Below are positions 9,794-19,605 of a DNA stretch of 63,254 nt, in pieces. Under the pieces are notes generated by a model. It was given only the letters and a program-made list of their open reading frames with translations. It made no database searches and had not been told where the DNA came from. The position numbers and the translations under genes were made by a program. The stretch lies in assembly GCA_902590705.1 (NCBI GenBank), contig CACIXU010000003.1, positions 136,574 to 199,827 of the forward strand, read 5' to 3'. How positions within the stretch are numbered: the first letter of the stretch is position 1; every line of letters starts with the position of its first letter. The stretch comes from an uncultured Bacteroidota bacterium. Its GTDB lineage: Bacteria; Bacteroidota; Bacteroidia; Flavobacteriales; Flavobacteriaceae.

Positions 9794-10246
9794 CTACTCG
9801 CGCTTTTTAGAATCAATAAATATTGTAACGGGACCGTCATTAACCATACTCACTTTCATGTCTGCTCCAAAAACCCCCTTAGATACTTGTTTACCTAATC
9901 CTTTCTCTGCCATTGCTAAAAAATATTCATAAAGCGGAATAGCAGTCTCATGATTAGCAGCACGAATATAAGATGGACGATTACCCTTTTTTGTAGAGGC
10001 CATTAAAGTAAACTGACTAATCACCAATAAATCACCTGTCTCTTGCAGCAAACAACGATTCATTACCCCATCAGTATCATTAAAAATCCGCATATTTAAT
10101 AACTTTTTAACTAGCCAAATTACATCTGTCTTGTCGTCATCACATTCAATCCCCAAAAGCACCAGTAAGCCATTACCGATACTGTCGACCAAGTTATCTT
10201 CTATTTTTACGGTTGCAGCTGAAACCCTTTGAATTACTAATCTCAT
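9794..10246 (-). CDS. dtd: D-aminoacyl-tRNA deacylase
   Basis: Removes D-amino acids wrongly attached to tRNA. 150 residues, full length. The two active-site signatures are present: SQFTLMAST in the middle and NDGPVTIFIDS at the C-terminus (the family's Gly-Pro motif). Lies 2 nt downstream of rsgA on the same strand, so the two are likely co-transcribed as a translation-quality pair. Confidence 0.96.
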   Translation of the reverse strand: MRLVIQRVSAATVKIEDNLVDSIGNGLLVLLGIECDDDKTDVIWLVKKLLNMRIFNDTDGVMNRCLLQETGDLLVISQFTLMASTKKGNRPSYIRAANHETAIPLYEYFLAMAEKGLGKQVSKGVFGADMKVSMVNDGPVTIFIDSKKRE

Positions 10247-10248
10247 TT

Positions 10249-11172
10249 TTATCGGTAGAGGGAATCCTCCTCTAAAAGTTGTAAATAGGATTTATATCGA
10301 CTGTGAGCAATTTCCCCATCCTCAATGGCTTCTTTTATTGCACAATTGGGTTCAGTGGTGTGCAAGCAATTATTAAACTTGCAACCACCTTTTAGCAAGG
10401 CAAACTCAATAAAATAGCCTGATAATTCCTTTGGTTTAATACCCACTAAGCCAAAACCTTTTATTCCTGGTGTATCAATAATCCTCGATGCACCTAGATC
10501 AAACATCTCAGCAAAAGTGGTGGTGTGTTGACCCTGTTGGTTTTGTTTTGATACCATTCCAGTTTTAAGTTTCAAACCTGGAGAAAGTGCATTAACTAAA
10601 GTAGATTTACCGACCCCACTATGGCCACAGAACATACTCACTTTCCCTTTCATTTTAGAATCAATAATATCTAGGGTTTTTGAATCCGTTGCTACCACTT
10701 CATGGCACTCATAACCAATTTTTTGGTAAACTCCCTTTAAACTCGTCATTGCATTTAACTCCTCTTTATTGTAAATATCAATCTTATTGAACAGTAACAC
10801 AACATCGATTTCGTAGGCTTGGGCAGTCACCAAAAAACGATCGATAAAAGCTGGGAAAGTCTGCGGAGTTTTTAGGGTAATCATCAAAAAAACCTGGTCT
10901 ATATTAGCAGCAATTATATGAGTTTGTTTGGAGAGGTTAACAGATTTCCTGATAATATAATTTTGACGAGTTTCTATTGATGTAATTATGCCTTCTGCAT
11001 CTTTTTTAGGTTCAATAACAAAGGAAACCTTATCGCCAACTGCCAATGGATTCGTACTTTTAATACCTTTAATTCTGAATTTACCTTTTATTCTACAGTC
11101 ATAAAATTGACCCTTAGATTTTATACGGTGAATGCTACCTGTAGTACAATAAACAATCCCTTTTTTTATCAT
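10249..11172 (-). CDS. rsgA: Ribosome small-subunit GTPase RsgA
   Basis: Circularly permuted GTPase that helps the 30S subunit mature. 307 residues: N-terminal OB fold, then permuted G motifs in the order G4 NKID (129-132), G1 GHSGVGKS (183-190), G3 DTPG (233-236). A C-terminal zinc finger uses Cys264, Cys269, His271 and Cys277. Overall length and order are standard. Paired with dtd downstream. Confidence 0.97.
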   Translation of the reverse strand: MIKKGIVYCTTGSIHRIKSKGQFYDCRIKGKFRIKGIKSTNPLAVGDKVSFVIEPKKDAEGIITSIETRQNYIIRKSVNLSKQTHIIAANIDQVFLMITLKTPQTFPAFIDRFLVTAQAYEIDVVLLFNKIDIYNKEELNAMTSLKGVYQKIGYECHEVVATDSKTLDIIDSKMKGKVSMFCGHSGVGKSTLVNALSPGLKLKTGMVSKQNQQGQHTTTFAEMFDLGASRIIDTPGIKGFGLVGIKPKELSGYFIEFALLKGGCKFNNCLHTTEPNCAIKEAIEDGEIAHSRYKSYLQLLEEDSLYR

Positions 11173-11256
11173 TAATACAAAGTAACAACAAAAATTTTTT
11201 CTGTATTCATAAAGATCGCAGCCTTGAGTAATTACTATCTTTATAAAAAATTTCTC

Positions 11257-12774
11257 ATGGCTAAGAAAGTTATTTTAATGATTTTGGATGGTTGGGGTTT
11301 TGCTCCCAACCCCAAGGTTTCTGCTGTTGATCTTGCCAAAACTCCAGTAATGGATGATCTCTCTAAAAAATACGCGTGTGCAGAATTATTAACTGATGGA
11401 GAAAATGTGGGATTACCCAATGGTCAAATGGGAAATAGTGAGGTAGGGCACATGAATCTGGGTGCTGGAAGAATTGTTTATCAAGACTTGGTTAAAATTT
11501 CCAAAGCCGTTGAAGATAAAAGTATTGAGAAAAATAAGGTCCTAAATGAAGCCTTTAACCATGCCAAGAAAGCAGGTAAGAAAGTGCATTTTCTAGGATT
11601 GCTTTCTGACGGTGGAGTTCACTCCCATCTTGATCACCTTGAAGCACTATTGGAAATGTGTGCAAAATTTGATTGCCCTAATGTTTTTGTTCACGGCTTT
11701 ACTGACGGAAGAGATGTCGACCCTAAGTCTGGAAAGGGTTATATTGAGAGATTAGAAAAAAAACTCAACGCTACTGGCGGTAAATTAGCTTCCATTACAG
11801 GACGATATTATGCCATGGACAGGGATAAAAGATGGGAACGTATCAAAAAAGCATATGATGCACTGATATATGGAAAAGGGACTCCAACAAAAGATTTTAA
11901 ACAGCAGATTCAATCAAGTTATGACCAAGGAGTCACGGATGAATTTATTGAACCAATGATTGCTGTGAATGAAAAAAACCTACCGATCACAAAAATCAAT
12001 TCAGGAGACGTAATCGTGTTTTTCAACTATCGAACAGACCGGGGTCGTCAACTGACTGAGGCCCTCTCTCAGGTGGCCTTCCCTAAAAATGAAATGGTCC
12101 CGCTTGATTTACACTTTGTAACCTTAACAAATTATAACAAAACTTTTAAAAAGGTAAATGTAGTTTTTGAAAAAGACAACTTAAATGATACCCTTGGGGA
12201 AACTCTTTCCAGAGCAGGAAAATCTCAGATTCGAATTGCTGAAACAGAAAAATATCCGCACGTAACCTTTTTTTTTAATGGTGGCAGGGAAAAACCTTTT
12301 AATGGTGAATCACGAATTATGTGCCCCTCGCCAAAAGTATCAACTTATGACCTCCAACCGGAAATGAGTGCCTTTGATGTTCGTGATTCTATTATACCAA
12401 GAATCGAAAACGATACTCCAGATTTTATCTGTTTAAATTTCGCCAATCCAGATATGGTGGGACATACTGGAGACCTTAATGCTGCTATAAAAGCATGTGA
12501 AACTGTTGATCATTGTGCAGGAGATATTATCGAAGCTGCGCTAAAGCAAAATTATAAAATCATCATTATTTCCGATCATGGAAACTGTGAAACTATGATC
12601 AATGAGGACGGCTCACCAAATACTGCCCATACGACCAATCCAGTACCTGTAATTTTAGTAGACAAAGACTTTACAACCATAAATAACGGGGTACTGGGAG
12701 ATATTGCCCCTACTATCCTAAAGCTGATGTCAGTAGATATTCCTAAATCGATGACAGGAAATCCTTTAGTCTAA
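11257..12774 (+). CDS. gpmI: 2,3-bisphosphoglycerate-independent phosphoglycerate mutase
   Basis: Glycolytic interconversion of 3- and 2-phosphoglycerate by a dinuclear-metal enzyme of the alkaline phosphatase superfamily. ATG 11257 is chosen over a TTG at 11224 because the product then opens with the family start MAKKVILMILDGWG. The catalytic Ser lies in GQMGNSEVGHMNLGAG; metal ligands appear in HGFTDGRD, NFANPDMVGHTG and ISDHGNCE. 505 residues, standard. Followed by the thioredoxin-like lipoprotein on the same strand. Confidence 0.97.
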   Translation: MAKKVILMILDGWGFAPNPKVSAVDLAKTPVMDDLSKKYACAELLTDGENVGLPNGQMGNSEVGHMNLGAGRIVYQDLVKISKAVEDKSIEKNKVLNEAFNHAKKAGKKVHFLGLLSDGGVHSHLDHLEALLEMCAKFDCPNVFVHGFTDGRDVDPKSGKGYIERLEKKLNATGGKLASITGRYYAMDRDKRWERIKKAYDALIYGKGTPTKDFKQQIQSSYDQGVTDEFIEPMIAVNEKNLPITKINSGDVIVFFNYRTDRGRQLTEALSQVAFPKNEMVPLDLHFVTLTNYNKTFKKVNVVFEKDNLNDTLGETLSRAGKSQIRIAETEKYPHVTFFFNGGREKPFNGESRIMCPSPKVSTYDLQPEMSAFDVRDSIIPRIENDTPDFICLNFANPDMVGHTGDLNAAIKACETVDHCAGDIIEAALKQNYKIIIISDHGNCETMINEDGSPNTAHTTNPVPVILVDKDFTTINNGVLGDIAPTILKLMSVDIPKSMTGNPLV

Positions 12775-12802
12775 AAAACAGAGATTCCAAAACTTATTCA
12801 AG

Positions 12803-13345
12803 ATGAAAAAAATACTTTTTTTAAGTTACATTATAATCACAGCTTGCAATTCCAAATCTAAACAATTGCCATTAGAAGTTAATGAGGTTAAGTCTACTAG
12901 TGGAGAAATAATACTTTTGGGGGAGATCAATCTGGCTAATCTGCAAACTTCCAGTGTCACTCCTTGGTTTAATGATGAGTTTGATCGGGTAAATATCAAC
13001 ATCAATAAGGCAAAGGACCTTAAACCCTTTACTAAAGGACTAAAAATTTTGGTATTTATGGGAACTTGGTGTGATGACAGTCATCGAGAACTCCCACCGT
13101 TTTTTAAAATGCTTTTAGCTATGAATTTTGATCAAAAACATTTAAAAATATTTGCAATGTCTGAGGAAAAAAGTACCCCTTCTAATTTTGAACAAGGATT
13201 AGAAATTAACAATATCCCCACCATTATTTTTTTTAAAAATGGGAAGGAAATCAATAGATTTGTAGAATTTCCAGTTGAAACCCTTGAGTCAGATATTCAA
13301 AAAATTATTTCGGGAGCTCCCTATATAAATTCATATGCCTTATAA
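12803..13345 (+). CDS. Thioredoxin-fold lipoprotein with CxxS site
   Basis: 180 residues. N-terminal signal ends in a lipobox-like ITAC (Cys about residue 15), so it is probably lipid-anchored. The thioredoxin-like domain holds FMGTWCDDSHRELPPF and a cis-proline loop NNIPTIIFFKNGKEI. The redox motif is CDDS, not CxxC: the second cysteine is Ser, so a disulfide-oxidase cycle with two cysteines is not possible. The gene ends exactly where map begins. The target is unknown. Confidence 0.82.
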   Translation: MKKILFLSYIIITACNSKSKQLPLEVNEVKSTSGEIILLGEINLANLQTSSVTPWFNDEFDRVNININKAKDLKPFTKGLKILVFMGTWCDDSHRELPPFFKMLLAMNFDQKHLKIFAMSEEKSTPSNFEQGLEINNIPTIIFFKNGKEINRFVEFPVETLESDIQKIISGAPYINSYAL

Positions 13346-14164
13346 ATGGTAAAAATTAAAAGTCCAGAGGAAATCGAATTGATGCGCGAAAGTGCTCAGA
13401 TTGTATCCAAAACTTTGGGGATGCTTGCTAAAGCCATTCAACCGGGGGTAACCACAATAAAATTGGATAAACTTGCAGAGGAATTTATTCACGACCACGG
13501 CGCTAAGCCAGGTTTTTTAGGTTTGTATGATTTTCCAAATACCCTCTGTGTTAGCCCTAACGAGCAGGTAGTACACGGTATTCCTAATGACTCCCCACTT
13601 AAGGAAGGCGACATATTATCAGTAGATTGTGGGGCACTAAAAAATGGATTTTATGGAGATCATGCCTACACTTTTGAGGTTGGTGAAGTCGACCCAGCGG
13701 TAAAAAAATTATTGGAGGTAACAAAAGCATCATTGTATATAGGGATAGCTCAGTTTCGACAAAACAATAGAGTCGGTGATTTGAGCCATGCAATACAAAG
13801 CTATACTGAATCTTTTGGCTATGGAGTAGTTCGTGAATTAGTCGGACACGGATTGGGGAGAAAAATGCACGAATCACCAGAGATTCCTAATTATGGTAAA
13901 AAAGGACATGGAAAAAAGTTTGTTAATGGAATGGTAATTGCCATTGAACCCATGACCAATCAGGGTACCAAGGATATCAAACAGCTAAAAGATGGATGGA
14001 CCATCAAAACAGCAGATGGAAAGCCAAGTGCACATTTTGAACACAATGTTGCCTTAATCAATGGAAAACCTGAACTATTGTCTACTTTTGATTATATCTA
14101 TGAGGCATTGGAAATTGTCTCCAATGAGGAAAATCCATTTAGAAAAAGTAGTCTCAAGTCATGA
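13346..14164 (+). CDS. map: Methionine aminopeptidase, type I
   Basis: Removes the initiator methionine from new proteins. 272 residues. Metal ligands fall in VDCGA, GDHAYTF, LVGHGLGRKMHESPEIPN, AIEPM and HFEHNVAL; the substrate histidine in VVHGIPND is present. The start codon follows the previous stop directly, and the 3' end overlaps the methyltransferase by ATGA, so translation of the three genes is probably coupled. Confidence 0.97.
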   Translation: MVKIKSPEEIELMRESAQIVSKTLGMLAKAIQPGVTTIKLDKLAEEFIHDHGAKPGFLGLYDFPNTLCVSPNEQVVHGIPNDSPLKEGDILSVDCGALKNGFYGDHAYTFEVGEVDPAVKKLLEVTKASLYIGIAQFRQNNRVGDLSHAIQSYTESFGYGVVRELVGHGLGRKMHESPEIPNYGKKGHGKKFVNGMVIAIEPMTNQGTKDIKQLKDGWTIKTADGKPSAHFEHNVALINGKPELLSTFDYIYEALEIVSNEENPFRKSSLKS

Positions 14165-14919
14165 AATGGGTATTAAATACTTTTCACCGTCCCTTTTTGG
14201 TAAGGATCAGCCTTATCTTCCAACCTCTATTGCGTTGGTACTTTAGCGGGAGTCGATTTGAAGACCCAATAGATGGATCAAAGTATAGAAAATTTTTACC
14301 TTATGGCTACGGTGAAGAATTGCGTCAAAACGCCCTTTGTCCAGGCACTCTTTCACTGGAAAGGCACAGACTGTTATGGCTCTATTTGAGTAAAGAAACC
14401 AATTTTCTTAACCAGCCTCTTAAGGTTTTACACCTAGCTCCGGAGCAGGTTTTTTACCGTCTTTTTAAAAAATTTGATCATTGGGATTATACAACTACTG
14501 ACTTATATTCTCCATTAGCTGAAGTGAAAGCGGATATTTGTAAGCTTCCATTTGAGAGCAACATATATGACCTTGTTTTCTGTAATCATGTTTTAGAGCA
14601 TGTCCCAGATGATCAAAAAGCTATGTCAGAATTATATCGCGTACTAAAAAAAGGAGGAACACTAATTGCTCAAGTCCCAATCAAAGAAGATAGGCTAAAA
14701 ACTTTTGAGAATTGGAGTATAACATCACCAGATGAACGCGCTAAAGTCTTTGGTCAATACGACCATGTTAGAATTTATGGTCAGGATTATTATTCTAGGT
14801 TGGAAAAAGTTGGTTTTAAGGCAAAAGCATTTGACTTGATTTCAAAACTTAAACCAGCGGAAATAATATATTTTGGTCTTAAAAAAGAGAAAATACCAGT
14901 AGCGGTAAAAAATCATTAA
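14161..14919 (+). CDS. Class I SAM-dependent methyltransferase
   Basis: 252 residues. N-terminal extension of about 85 residues with basic and aromatic residues, then a Rossmann methyltransferase core: LKVLHLAPEQ (motif I position, without the usual GxGxG), ADICKLPFESNIYDLVFCNH (motifs II-IV) and LEHVPDDQKAMSELYRVLKKGG. The pattern matches Methyltransf_11-type enzymes. Substrate unknown. Its start overlaps the map stop (ATGA) and its stop shares TTAA with apbE on the other strand. Confidence 0.85.
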   Translation: MKWVLNTFHRPFLVRISLIFQPLLRWYFSGSRFEDPIDGSKYRKFLPYGYGEELRQNALCPGTLSLERHRLLWLYLSKETNFLNQPLKVLHLAPEQVFYRLFKKFDHWDYTTTDLYSPLAEVKADICKLPFESNIYDLVFCNHVLEHVPDDQKAMSELYRVLKKGGTLIAQVPIKEDRLKTFENWSITSPDERAKVFGQYDHVRIYGQDYYSRLEKVGFKAKAFDLISKLKPAEIIYFGLKKEKIPVAVKNH

Positions 14920-15935
14920 AAACCTTCAGAGGAAATTATTTTATTTTTTTCATTCTCGTCAACTATCCAAAGTGCTTCAAGTTCAGGGTCATTATCGATC
15001 AATTGTTTTCCCATTTTAAAAGGCATAACCATAAGTGCTGTCGCCCAGGCATCTGCTGTCATACAGTCAGGTGCTTTAACTGAAGTACTCAGGATTTTTG
15101 AAGCAGTGCATAATCCAGTAATGGGATTAATAGAGTGAACATAGCGCTCACCAGTATTTGGGTCAATACGGAATTTTCTATAATTTCCAGAACTGGCCAA
15201 TGCTTGATTTTTTAAATGTAAGGTTTGAATAAATTTCCTTTGGGACCCTTGTAAAGGGTCATCAATTGCGATTTTCCAGGGTTGATTTGTTTTAGGACTT
15301 TTTCCATAGGCTAAGATCTCCCCACCAATCTCCACCATATAATTTGAATGCCCTAATTCTGACAAATAACGACCAATTATATCAACTACATAACCTTTTG
15401 CCAATGCATTAAAGTCGACATAAATGTCTGGATGTTGCTTTTCAATTGTCCCATTAGGTAAAAGTCTTATTTTTTCCCAACCAGTAAGTAACAACAAGCT
15501 ATCTAATTGATATTGATTTACTATACTTAACGATTGCCCAGGACCAAAACCATATGCATTGACCAATGCACCCACGGTAGGGTCAAAATAACCAGATGTA
15601 GCTTTCCACAAAGCTGTAGCCTTTTTAAAAACCTTTCTAAAATGGTTATCTACAATTAGATTAGTATCTCCTCTATTTATTTTAGAAATATCCGAATTAG
15701 GAAGGTAAGTAGAAAGAGATTTATTAAGGAGATATAACAGTGAATCTATTCCTTTTTGGACTTGTCTTTCAGGGATGTCAGAGGTGTATTTGATACTGTA
15801 AGTTGTCCCTAAGGCCAAGCCCTCTAGTTTTTTTTCTGTGCTGGACGTTTCTTTGCAAGAGAGGATCAATAAAATGATCCACCATATTCTACTCGATAAT
15901 TTGAAGTCCGTCAAAATTAACTGCATATTTATCAC
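14916..15935 (-). CDS. apbE: FAD:protein FMN transferase (ApbE), probable lipoprotein
   Basis: Transfers FMN from FAD onto Thr of target proteins such as NqrB and NqrC. 339 residues with a hydrophobic N-terminus ending in LILSC, a plausible lipobox placing it in the periplasm. Family motifs: GTTYSIKY, VGALVNAYGFGPG, VDFNALAKGYVVD, YMVEIGGEI, SSGNYRKF and VHSINPITG. It ends the nqr cluster, where its substrates are encoded. The exact start is uncertain (ATG 15935, ATG 15926 or TTG 15914); all overlap the gene before it. Confidence 0.94.
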   Translation of the reverse strand: MINMQLILTDFKLSSRIWWIILLILSCKETSSTEKKLEGLALGTTYSIKYTSDIPERQVQKGIDSLLYLLNKSLSTYLPNSDISKINRGDTNLIVDNHFRKVFKKATALWKATSGYFDPTVGALVNAYGFGPGQSLSIVNQYQLDSLLLLTGWEKIRLLPNGTIEKQHPDIYVDFNALAKGYVVDIIGRYLSELGHSNYMVEIGGEILAYGKSPKTNQPWKIAIDDPLQGSQRKFIQTLHLKNQALASSGNYRKFRIDPNTGERYVHSINPITGLCTASKILSTSVKAPDCMTADAWATALMVMPFKMGKQLIDNDPELEALWIVDENEKNKIISSEGF

Positions 15936-16242
15936 TTTGGGTTAATGGTAAATCATAGTTCTTTGCATTAGCAAAACCGACACCTGCAAAGTATGTAGTT
16001 GCTTTATATTTTATCCCGTGATCCTTTACCTCCTGAACTAGCTTAAAATTAAAATTTTTTGGGTTTTCAGGATATAAAGACCCACGAACAACAATAAAAT
16101 GCAGCTTTTGGTTTTTTATACAAACAAATTGCGGATCTTTTTTTGGCTTAGAATTTACAGCAAGAAACTCAAAGCCTTCCCTTGTTAGGAAATCACCCAC
16201 TTCTTTCATTGCCAATTTATGAATATCTTCCTGGCGGAGCAT
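15889..16242 (-). CDS. Small protein of unknown function in the nqr operon
   Basis: 117 residues from ATG 16242, which sits 1 nt after the nqrF stop. The nqrF tail codons (GGAGGATAA) give this gene a Shine-Dalgarno-like GGAGG, rare for this window, and that decides the start. Soluble alpha/beta protein with no signal peptide or membrane segment; notable stretches are PQFVCIKNQKLHFIVVRG and TYFAGVGFANAKNYDLP. It has none of NqrF's domains, although homologues in this position may carry the NqrF name. The function is not known; position between nqrF and apbE suggests a role in Nqr assembly or flavin loading (inference). Confidence 0.8.
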   Translation of the reverse strand: MLRQEDIHKLAMKEVGDFLTREGFEFLAVNSKPKKDPQFVCIKNQKLHFIVVRGSLYPENPKNFNFKLVQEVKDHGIKYKATTYFAGVGFANAKNYDLPLTQSDKYAVNFDGLQIIE

Positions 16243-16243
16243 T

Positions 16244-17539
16244 TTATCCTCCGAAATCGTCAAAGCGAATATTCTCAGGTGGAATCCCAAAGTCGTCAGC
16301 CATCTTCTCTATCGCTTGGTTCATCAGTGGAGGCCCACAAAAATAAACTTCAATGTCCTCAGGAGCCTCGTGATAATTAAGATAATTATCAATAACACAC
16401 TGGTGAACAAAACCTTTAAATCCGTCTCCTTCACCATCTAGGCCATCTTTGACTTTCCAGTTGTCTTCATCCATAGGTTCGGAGAGTGCTACATAAAACT
16501 TAAAGTTTTTGAAATCTTTTTCTAATGCCCTAAAGTGATCGAGATAAAACAATTCTCTTTTAGATCGACCTCCATACCAAAAGGTAACCTTTCTTCCTGT
16601 TTTTAGTGTTCTGAATAATTCATAAAGGTGAGAACGCATGGGAGCCATTCCAGCTCCACCACCGACATACAGCATTTCAGCTTCGGAGTGATTAATAAAG
16701 AATTCTCCATAAGGGCCAGAAATAGTAACCTTATCTCCTGCTTTTTTTGAAAATATATAGGAAGAAGCGATTCCTGGATTGACATCCATCCAGTCATTTT
16801 TATTTCTATCCCATGGAGGTGAGGCAATTCTTACGTTTAGCATTATCTCACGTCCTTCAGCAGGGAAAGAGGCCATTGAATAAGCTCTTTCAACTGATTC
16901 TGGATTTTTCATTACCAACGACCATAGATTAAATTTGTCCCACTCCAATTTGAACTTATCTGGTTCACCGGGGTGCTCTTCAGGGTGAGCGCTAATGTCT
17001 ATTTCACTGTATTTAACTTCACACTTCGGAATTTCAATCTGGATATAACCACCTGCCTCATAATCCATCGCTTCTGGAATCTCAACAACAAACTCCTTAA
17101 TAAAGGAAGCAACATTCCAGTTTCTTACAACTGTCGCTTCCCATTTTTTGATACCAAAAACCTCCTCTGGCACCTGAATGACCATATTTTGCTTCACCTT
17201 AACCTGACATCCTAAACGCCATCCTTCTGCAATTTCTTTCCTGGTAAAATGAGGTTCTTCAGTCGGTAAAATTTCACCGCCACCATCTAGTACTTGGCAC
17301 TTACATTGAATACATGTTCCGCCTCCCCCACAAGCAGAGGGTAAAAATATTTTATTGTTCCCTAAGGTTGTTAGTAGTGTACTTCCAGAAGAAACCTCTA
17401 CATCATTTTCTCCATTAATCATCAAACTCACGGGCCCTGAAGGCAACAATTTAGCCTTAGCACCTAAAAGCATACCCACTAATAAGAAAGTAACCGCTAA
17501 AAAAACAATAATGCTCGCTACAACTACAGAATAATCCAT
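16244..17539 (-). CDS. nqrF: Na+-translocating NADH:quinone reductase subunit F
   Basis: Entry point for NADH electrons. 431 residues: one N-terminal membrane helix (about 6-26), a [2Fe-2S] ferredoxin domain with Cys70, Cys76, Cys79 and Cys111, then an FAD domain (RAYSMAS) and an NADH domain (YVGGGAGMAPMRSHL). The C-terminus is FCGPPLMN...FDDFGG. Full length and all cofactor ligands visible. Last core subunit gene of the operon, 11 nt after nqrE. Confidence 0.98.
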   Translation of the reverse strand: MDYSVVVASIIVFLAVTFLLVGMLLGAKAKLLPSGPVSLMINGENDVEVSSGSTLLTTLGNNKIFLPSACGGGGTCIQCKCQVLDGGGEILPTEEPHFTRKEIAEGWRLGCQVKVKQNMVIQVPEEVFGIKKWEATVVRNWNVASFIKEFVVEIPEAMDYEAGGYIQIEIPKCEVKYSEIDISAHPEEHPGEPDKFKLEWDKFNLWSLVMKNPESVERAYSMASFPAEGREIMLNVRIASPPWDRNKNDWMDVNPGIASSYIFSKKAGDKVTISGPYGEFFINHSEAEMLYVGGGAGMAPMRSHLYELFRTLKTGRKVTFWYGGRSKRELFYLDHFRALEKDFKNFKFYVALSEPMDEDNWKVKDGLDGEGDGFKGFVHQCVIDNYLNYHEAPEDIEVYFCGPPLMNQAIEKMADDFGIPPENIRFDDFGG

Positions 17540-17550
17540 CTAAAATATAT

Positions 17551-18168
17551 TTACAATTTAATACCCATAAAACTCATAAAACCCAATGCCATCAAACCTG
17601 TTATAATAAAAGTTATACCCAAACCTCTTAAAGGTGCTGGAACATTTGAATAAATAATCTTTTCTCTAATTGCTGCTATCGCTAAAATTGCCAACAACCA
17701 ACCTACTCCAGATCCCAATCCATATATTGCAGATTCTGTAAGGCCAGAAAAATCTTTTTGTTGCATGAACAGAGACCCTCCGAGAATTGCACAGTTTACT
17801 GCTATCAAGGGCAAGAAGATTCCAAGGGCGCCATATAGAGCAGGAGCAAATCTTTCTACAATCATCTCAACTAACTGAACCATTGAGGCAATAACTGCAA
17901 TGAACATAATGAAACTCAAAAAGCTCAAGTCAATTTCGGTATAAGAGGGATCCAGCCACTGCAGTGCTCCAGGCCGTAACAAGTATGTGTCAAGTAAAAA
18001 GTTAATCGGAACCGTAATAGCCAACACAAAAATAACAGCAAAACCCAAACCAACAGCTGTTTTGACAGTTTTAGATACTGCCAAATATGAACACATACCC
18101 AAGAAATAGGCAAAGATCATATTCTCTATAAAAATGCTTTTGACAAATAGGTTTAAATAGTTCTCCAC
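17551..18168 (-). CDS. nqrE: Na+-translocating NADH:quinone reductase subunit E
   Basis: Integral membrane subunit, 205 residues with six hydrophobic segments. Typical start [26 protein letters not shown]; the early Cys and the Cys in [12 protein letters not shown] are the conserved pair thought to bind the intramembrane iron centre shared with NqrD. Starts 3 nt after nqrD. Confidence 0.98.
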   Translation of the reverse strand: MENYLNLFVKSIFIENMIFAYFLGMCSYLAVSKTVKTAVGLGFAVIFVLAITVPINFLLDTYLLRPGALQWLDPSYTEIDLSFLSFIMFIAVIASMVQLVEMIVERFAPALYGALGIFLPLIAVNCAILGGSLFMQQKDFSGLTESAIYGLGSGVGWLLAILAIAAIREKIIYSNVPAPLRGLGITFIITGLMALGFMSFMGIKL

Positions 18169-18171
18169 AAT

Positions 18172-18864
18172 CTAATTTTTTTCAATTAGTTTTCTATTAC
18201 GAGCCCGCTGAATCCATATAAATACACCTACAGTGATTAATGCCATTGGAGACAAAAGCATTAATCCATTATTTTCATACCCCATTTCGTAAAATGATTC
18301 GGGAATAATTTGAAATCCAAAAAGTTTACCTGAACCAAAGAGCTCCCTAAAAAAGGCAACTACAATTAGAATGAATCCGTATCCTGCGGCATTTCCTATT
18401 CCATCCAAGAAGGATTTCCAAACGCCATTACCTAAAGCAAATGCCTCTAATCGTCCCATAACAATACAATTGGTAATAATTAAACCAATAAAAATGGATA
18501 ATTGCTTGCTTACATCATACGCATATGCCCTAAGAATCTGATCAACTAAAATTACCATAGAAGCAACAACGACTAACTGAACAATTATTCTAATACGGTT
18601 GGGAATCAAATTTCTCAGAAGGGAGATGATCACGTTGCTTGCTCCCATTACAGCTACTACGGATAAACTCATAACCAATGCTGGTTTGAGCTGAACTGTA
18701 ATTGCCAAAGCTGAGCAGATACCAAGTACCTGAACTGTAATGGGATTGTTGTCATCCAAAGGATCGGTTAGTAGAACCCTGTTTTTCTTCGAAAACAGTG
18801 GTTCTGACTCTTTATTTAAAAAAAATAAAGTGGGTTTCTTGGAGTTAGTTTTTTTATCTGCCAT
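18172..18864 (-). CDS. nqrD: Na+-translocating NADH:quinone reductase subunit D
   Basis: Integral membrane subunit, inverted-topology homologue of NqrE. 230 residues from ATG 18864, which overlaps the nqrC stop by 11 nt; the longer frame from 18888 only adds residues read inside nqrC. Conserved Cys residues in [21 protein letters not shown] and [16 protein letters not shown] match the metal-site cysteines of the family. Six hydrophobic segments. Confidence 0.97.
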   Translation of the reverse strand: MADKKTNSKKPTLFFLNKESEPLFSKKNRVLLTDPLDDNNPITVQVLGICSALAITVQLKPALVMSLSVVAVMGASNVIISLLRNLIPNRIRIIVQLVVVASMVILVDQILRAYAYDVSKQLSIFIGLIITNCIVMGRLEAFALGNGVWKSFLDGIGNAAGYGFILIVVAFFRELFGSGKLFGFQIIPESFYEMGYENNGLMLLSPMALITVGVFIWIQRARNRKLIEKN

Positions 18865-19603
18865 AGTATTTTTGATTAATAGTGGCAACTAGGTTTTTTT
18901 CTTTTTCAAAATAAGGTAAGTAATGATTTAGGCGTTCCATAATCATGTCAGTCACACCATCACCAGTAATAGTAGCTCCTGAGATCGCGTCTACCTCATG
19001 GTCATTTTTATCAATGTCCTTTGGGTCATTATTCGTCTTGGAAACATTAATTCCAACTAATTTCCCAGAGGTGTCAAAAACTTTTTCTTCTTTAAATCGG
19101 TTCATGAACCACTGTTGAGTAATCTCTGCTCCTAGTCCAGCTGTTTCAGCTTTGTGATCAAAAACTGCTCCTTGAATTGTATTGATGTCTGACTTAAGGG
19201 CTATATAGCCCCAGATAGCATCCCACAATCCTGAACCACGTAATGGAATGATGTAATAATTGATATTTTCAACTACCGCTTTATAAAGTGGGAAGCGCTG
19301 CTCATTTGCAGGTTTTTTTATTTCACTGTTTAATTTAATTTGAAATGCATCAACTGTTTTGTCTATATTTCCAAGGTAATCAAGCGCTAAAGTCCCTTTG
19401 ATATAATTTTTATAAAGTTGTTCTGCTTTTTCTCTATCGGTTTGAATTCCAATTGTAGAGAGTATGTTTTGCATTTTTTCTTTACGCACATTATCTGCTT
19501 GAAGAGATTTCAGAGAACTGGCGGTAAAAGCCAAAGTAGAAGCTACAACCAGCACCATAATAGTGGCAAAAATAAAAGTATATGAGTTACTATCTCTATT
19601 CAT
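18854..19603 (-). CDS. nqrC: Na+-translocating NADH:quinone reductase subunit C
   Basis: Periplasmic flavoprotein subunit with one N-terminal membrane helix. 249 residues from ATG 19603, 2 nt after nqrB; the longer frame starts inside nqrB. The covalent FMN site is Thr211 in [12 protein letters not shown], the ApbE recognition pattern. ApbE is encoded downstream in the same cluster. Confidence 0.97.
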   Translation of the reverse strand: MNRDSNSYTFIFATIMVLVVASTLAFTASSLKSLQADNVRKEKMQNILSTIGIQTDREKAEQLYKNYIKGTLALDYLGNIDKTVDAFQIKLNSEIKKPANEQRFPLYKAVVENINYYIIPLRGSGLWDAIWGYIALKSDINTIQGAVFDHKAETAGLGAEITQQWFMNRFKEEKVFDTSGKLVGINVSKTNNDPKDIDKNDHEVDAISGATITGDGVTDMIMERLNHYLPYFEKEKNLVATINQKYYGR

Positions 19604-19605
19604 AA

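Noticed and set aside
15889-16290. Longer start at 16290 for the small nqr-operon gene
   Set aside because: The first 16 residues are read within nqrF; ATG 16242 directly follows the nqrF stop and has a Shine-Dalgarno-like GGAGG.
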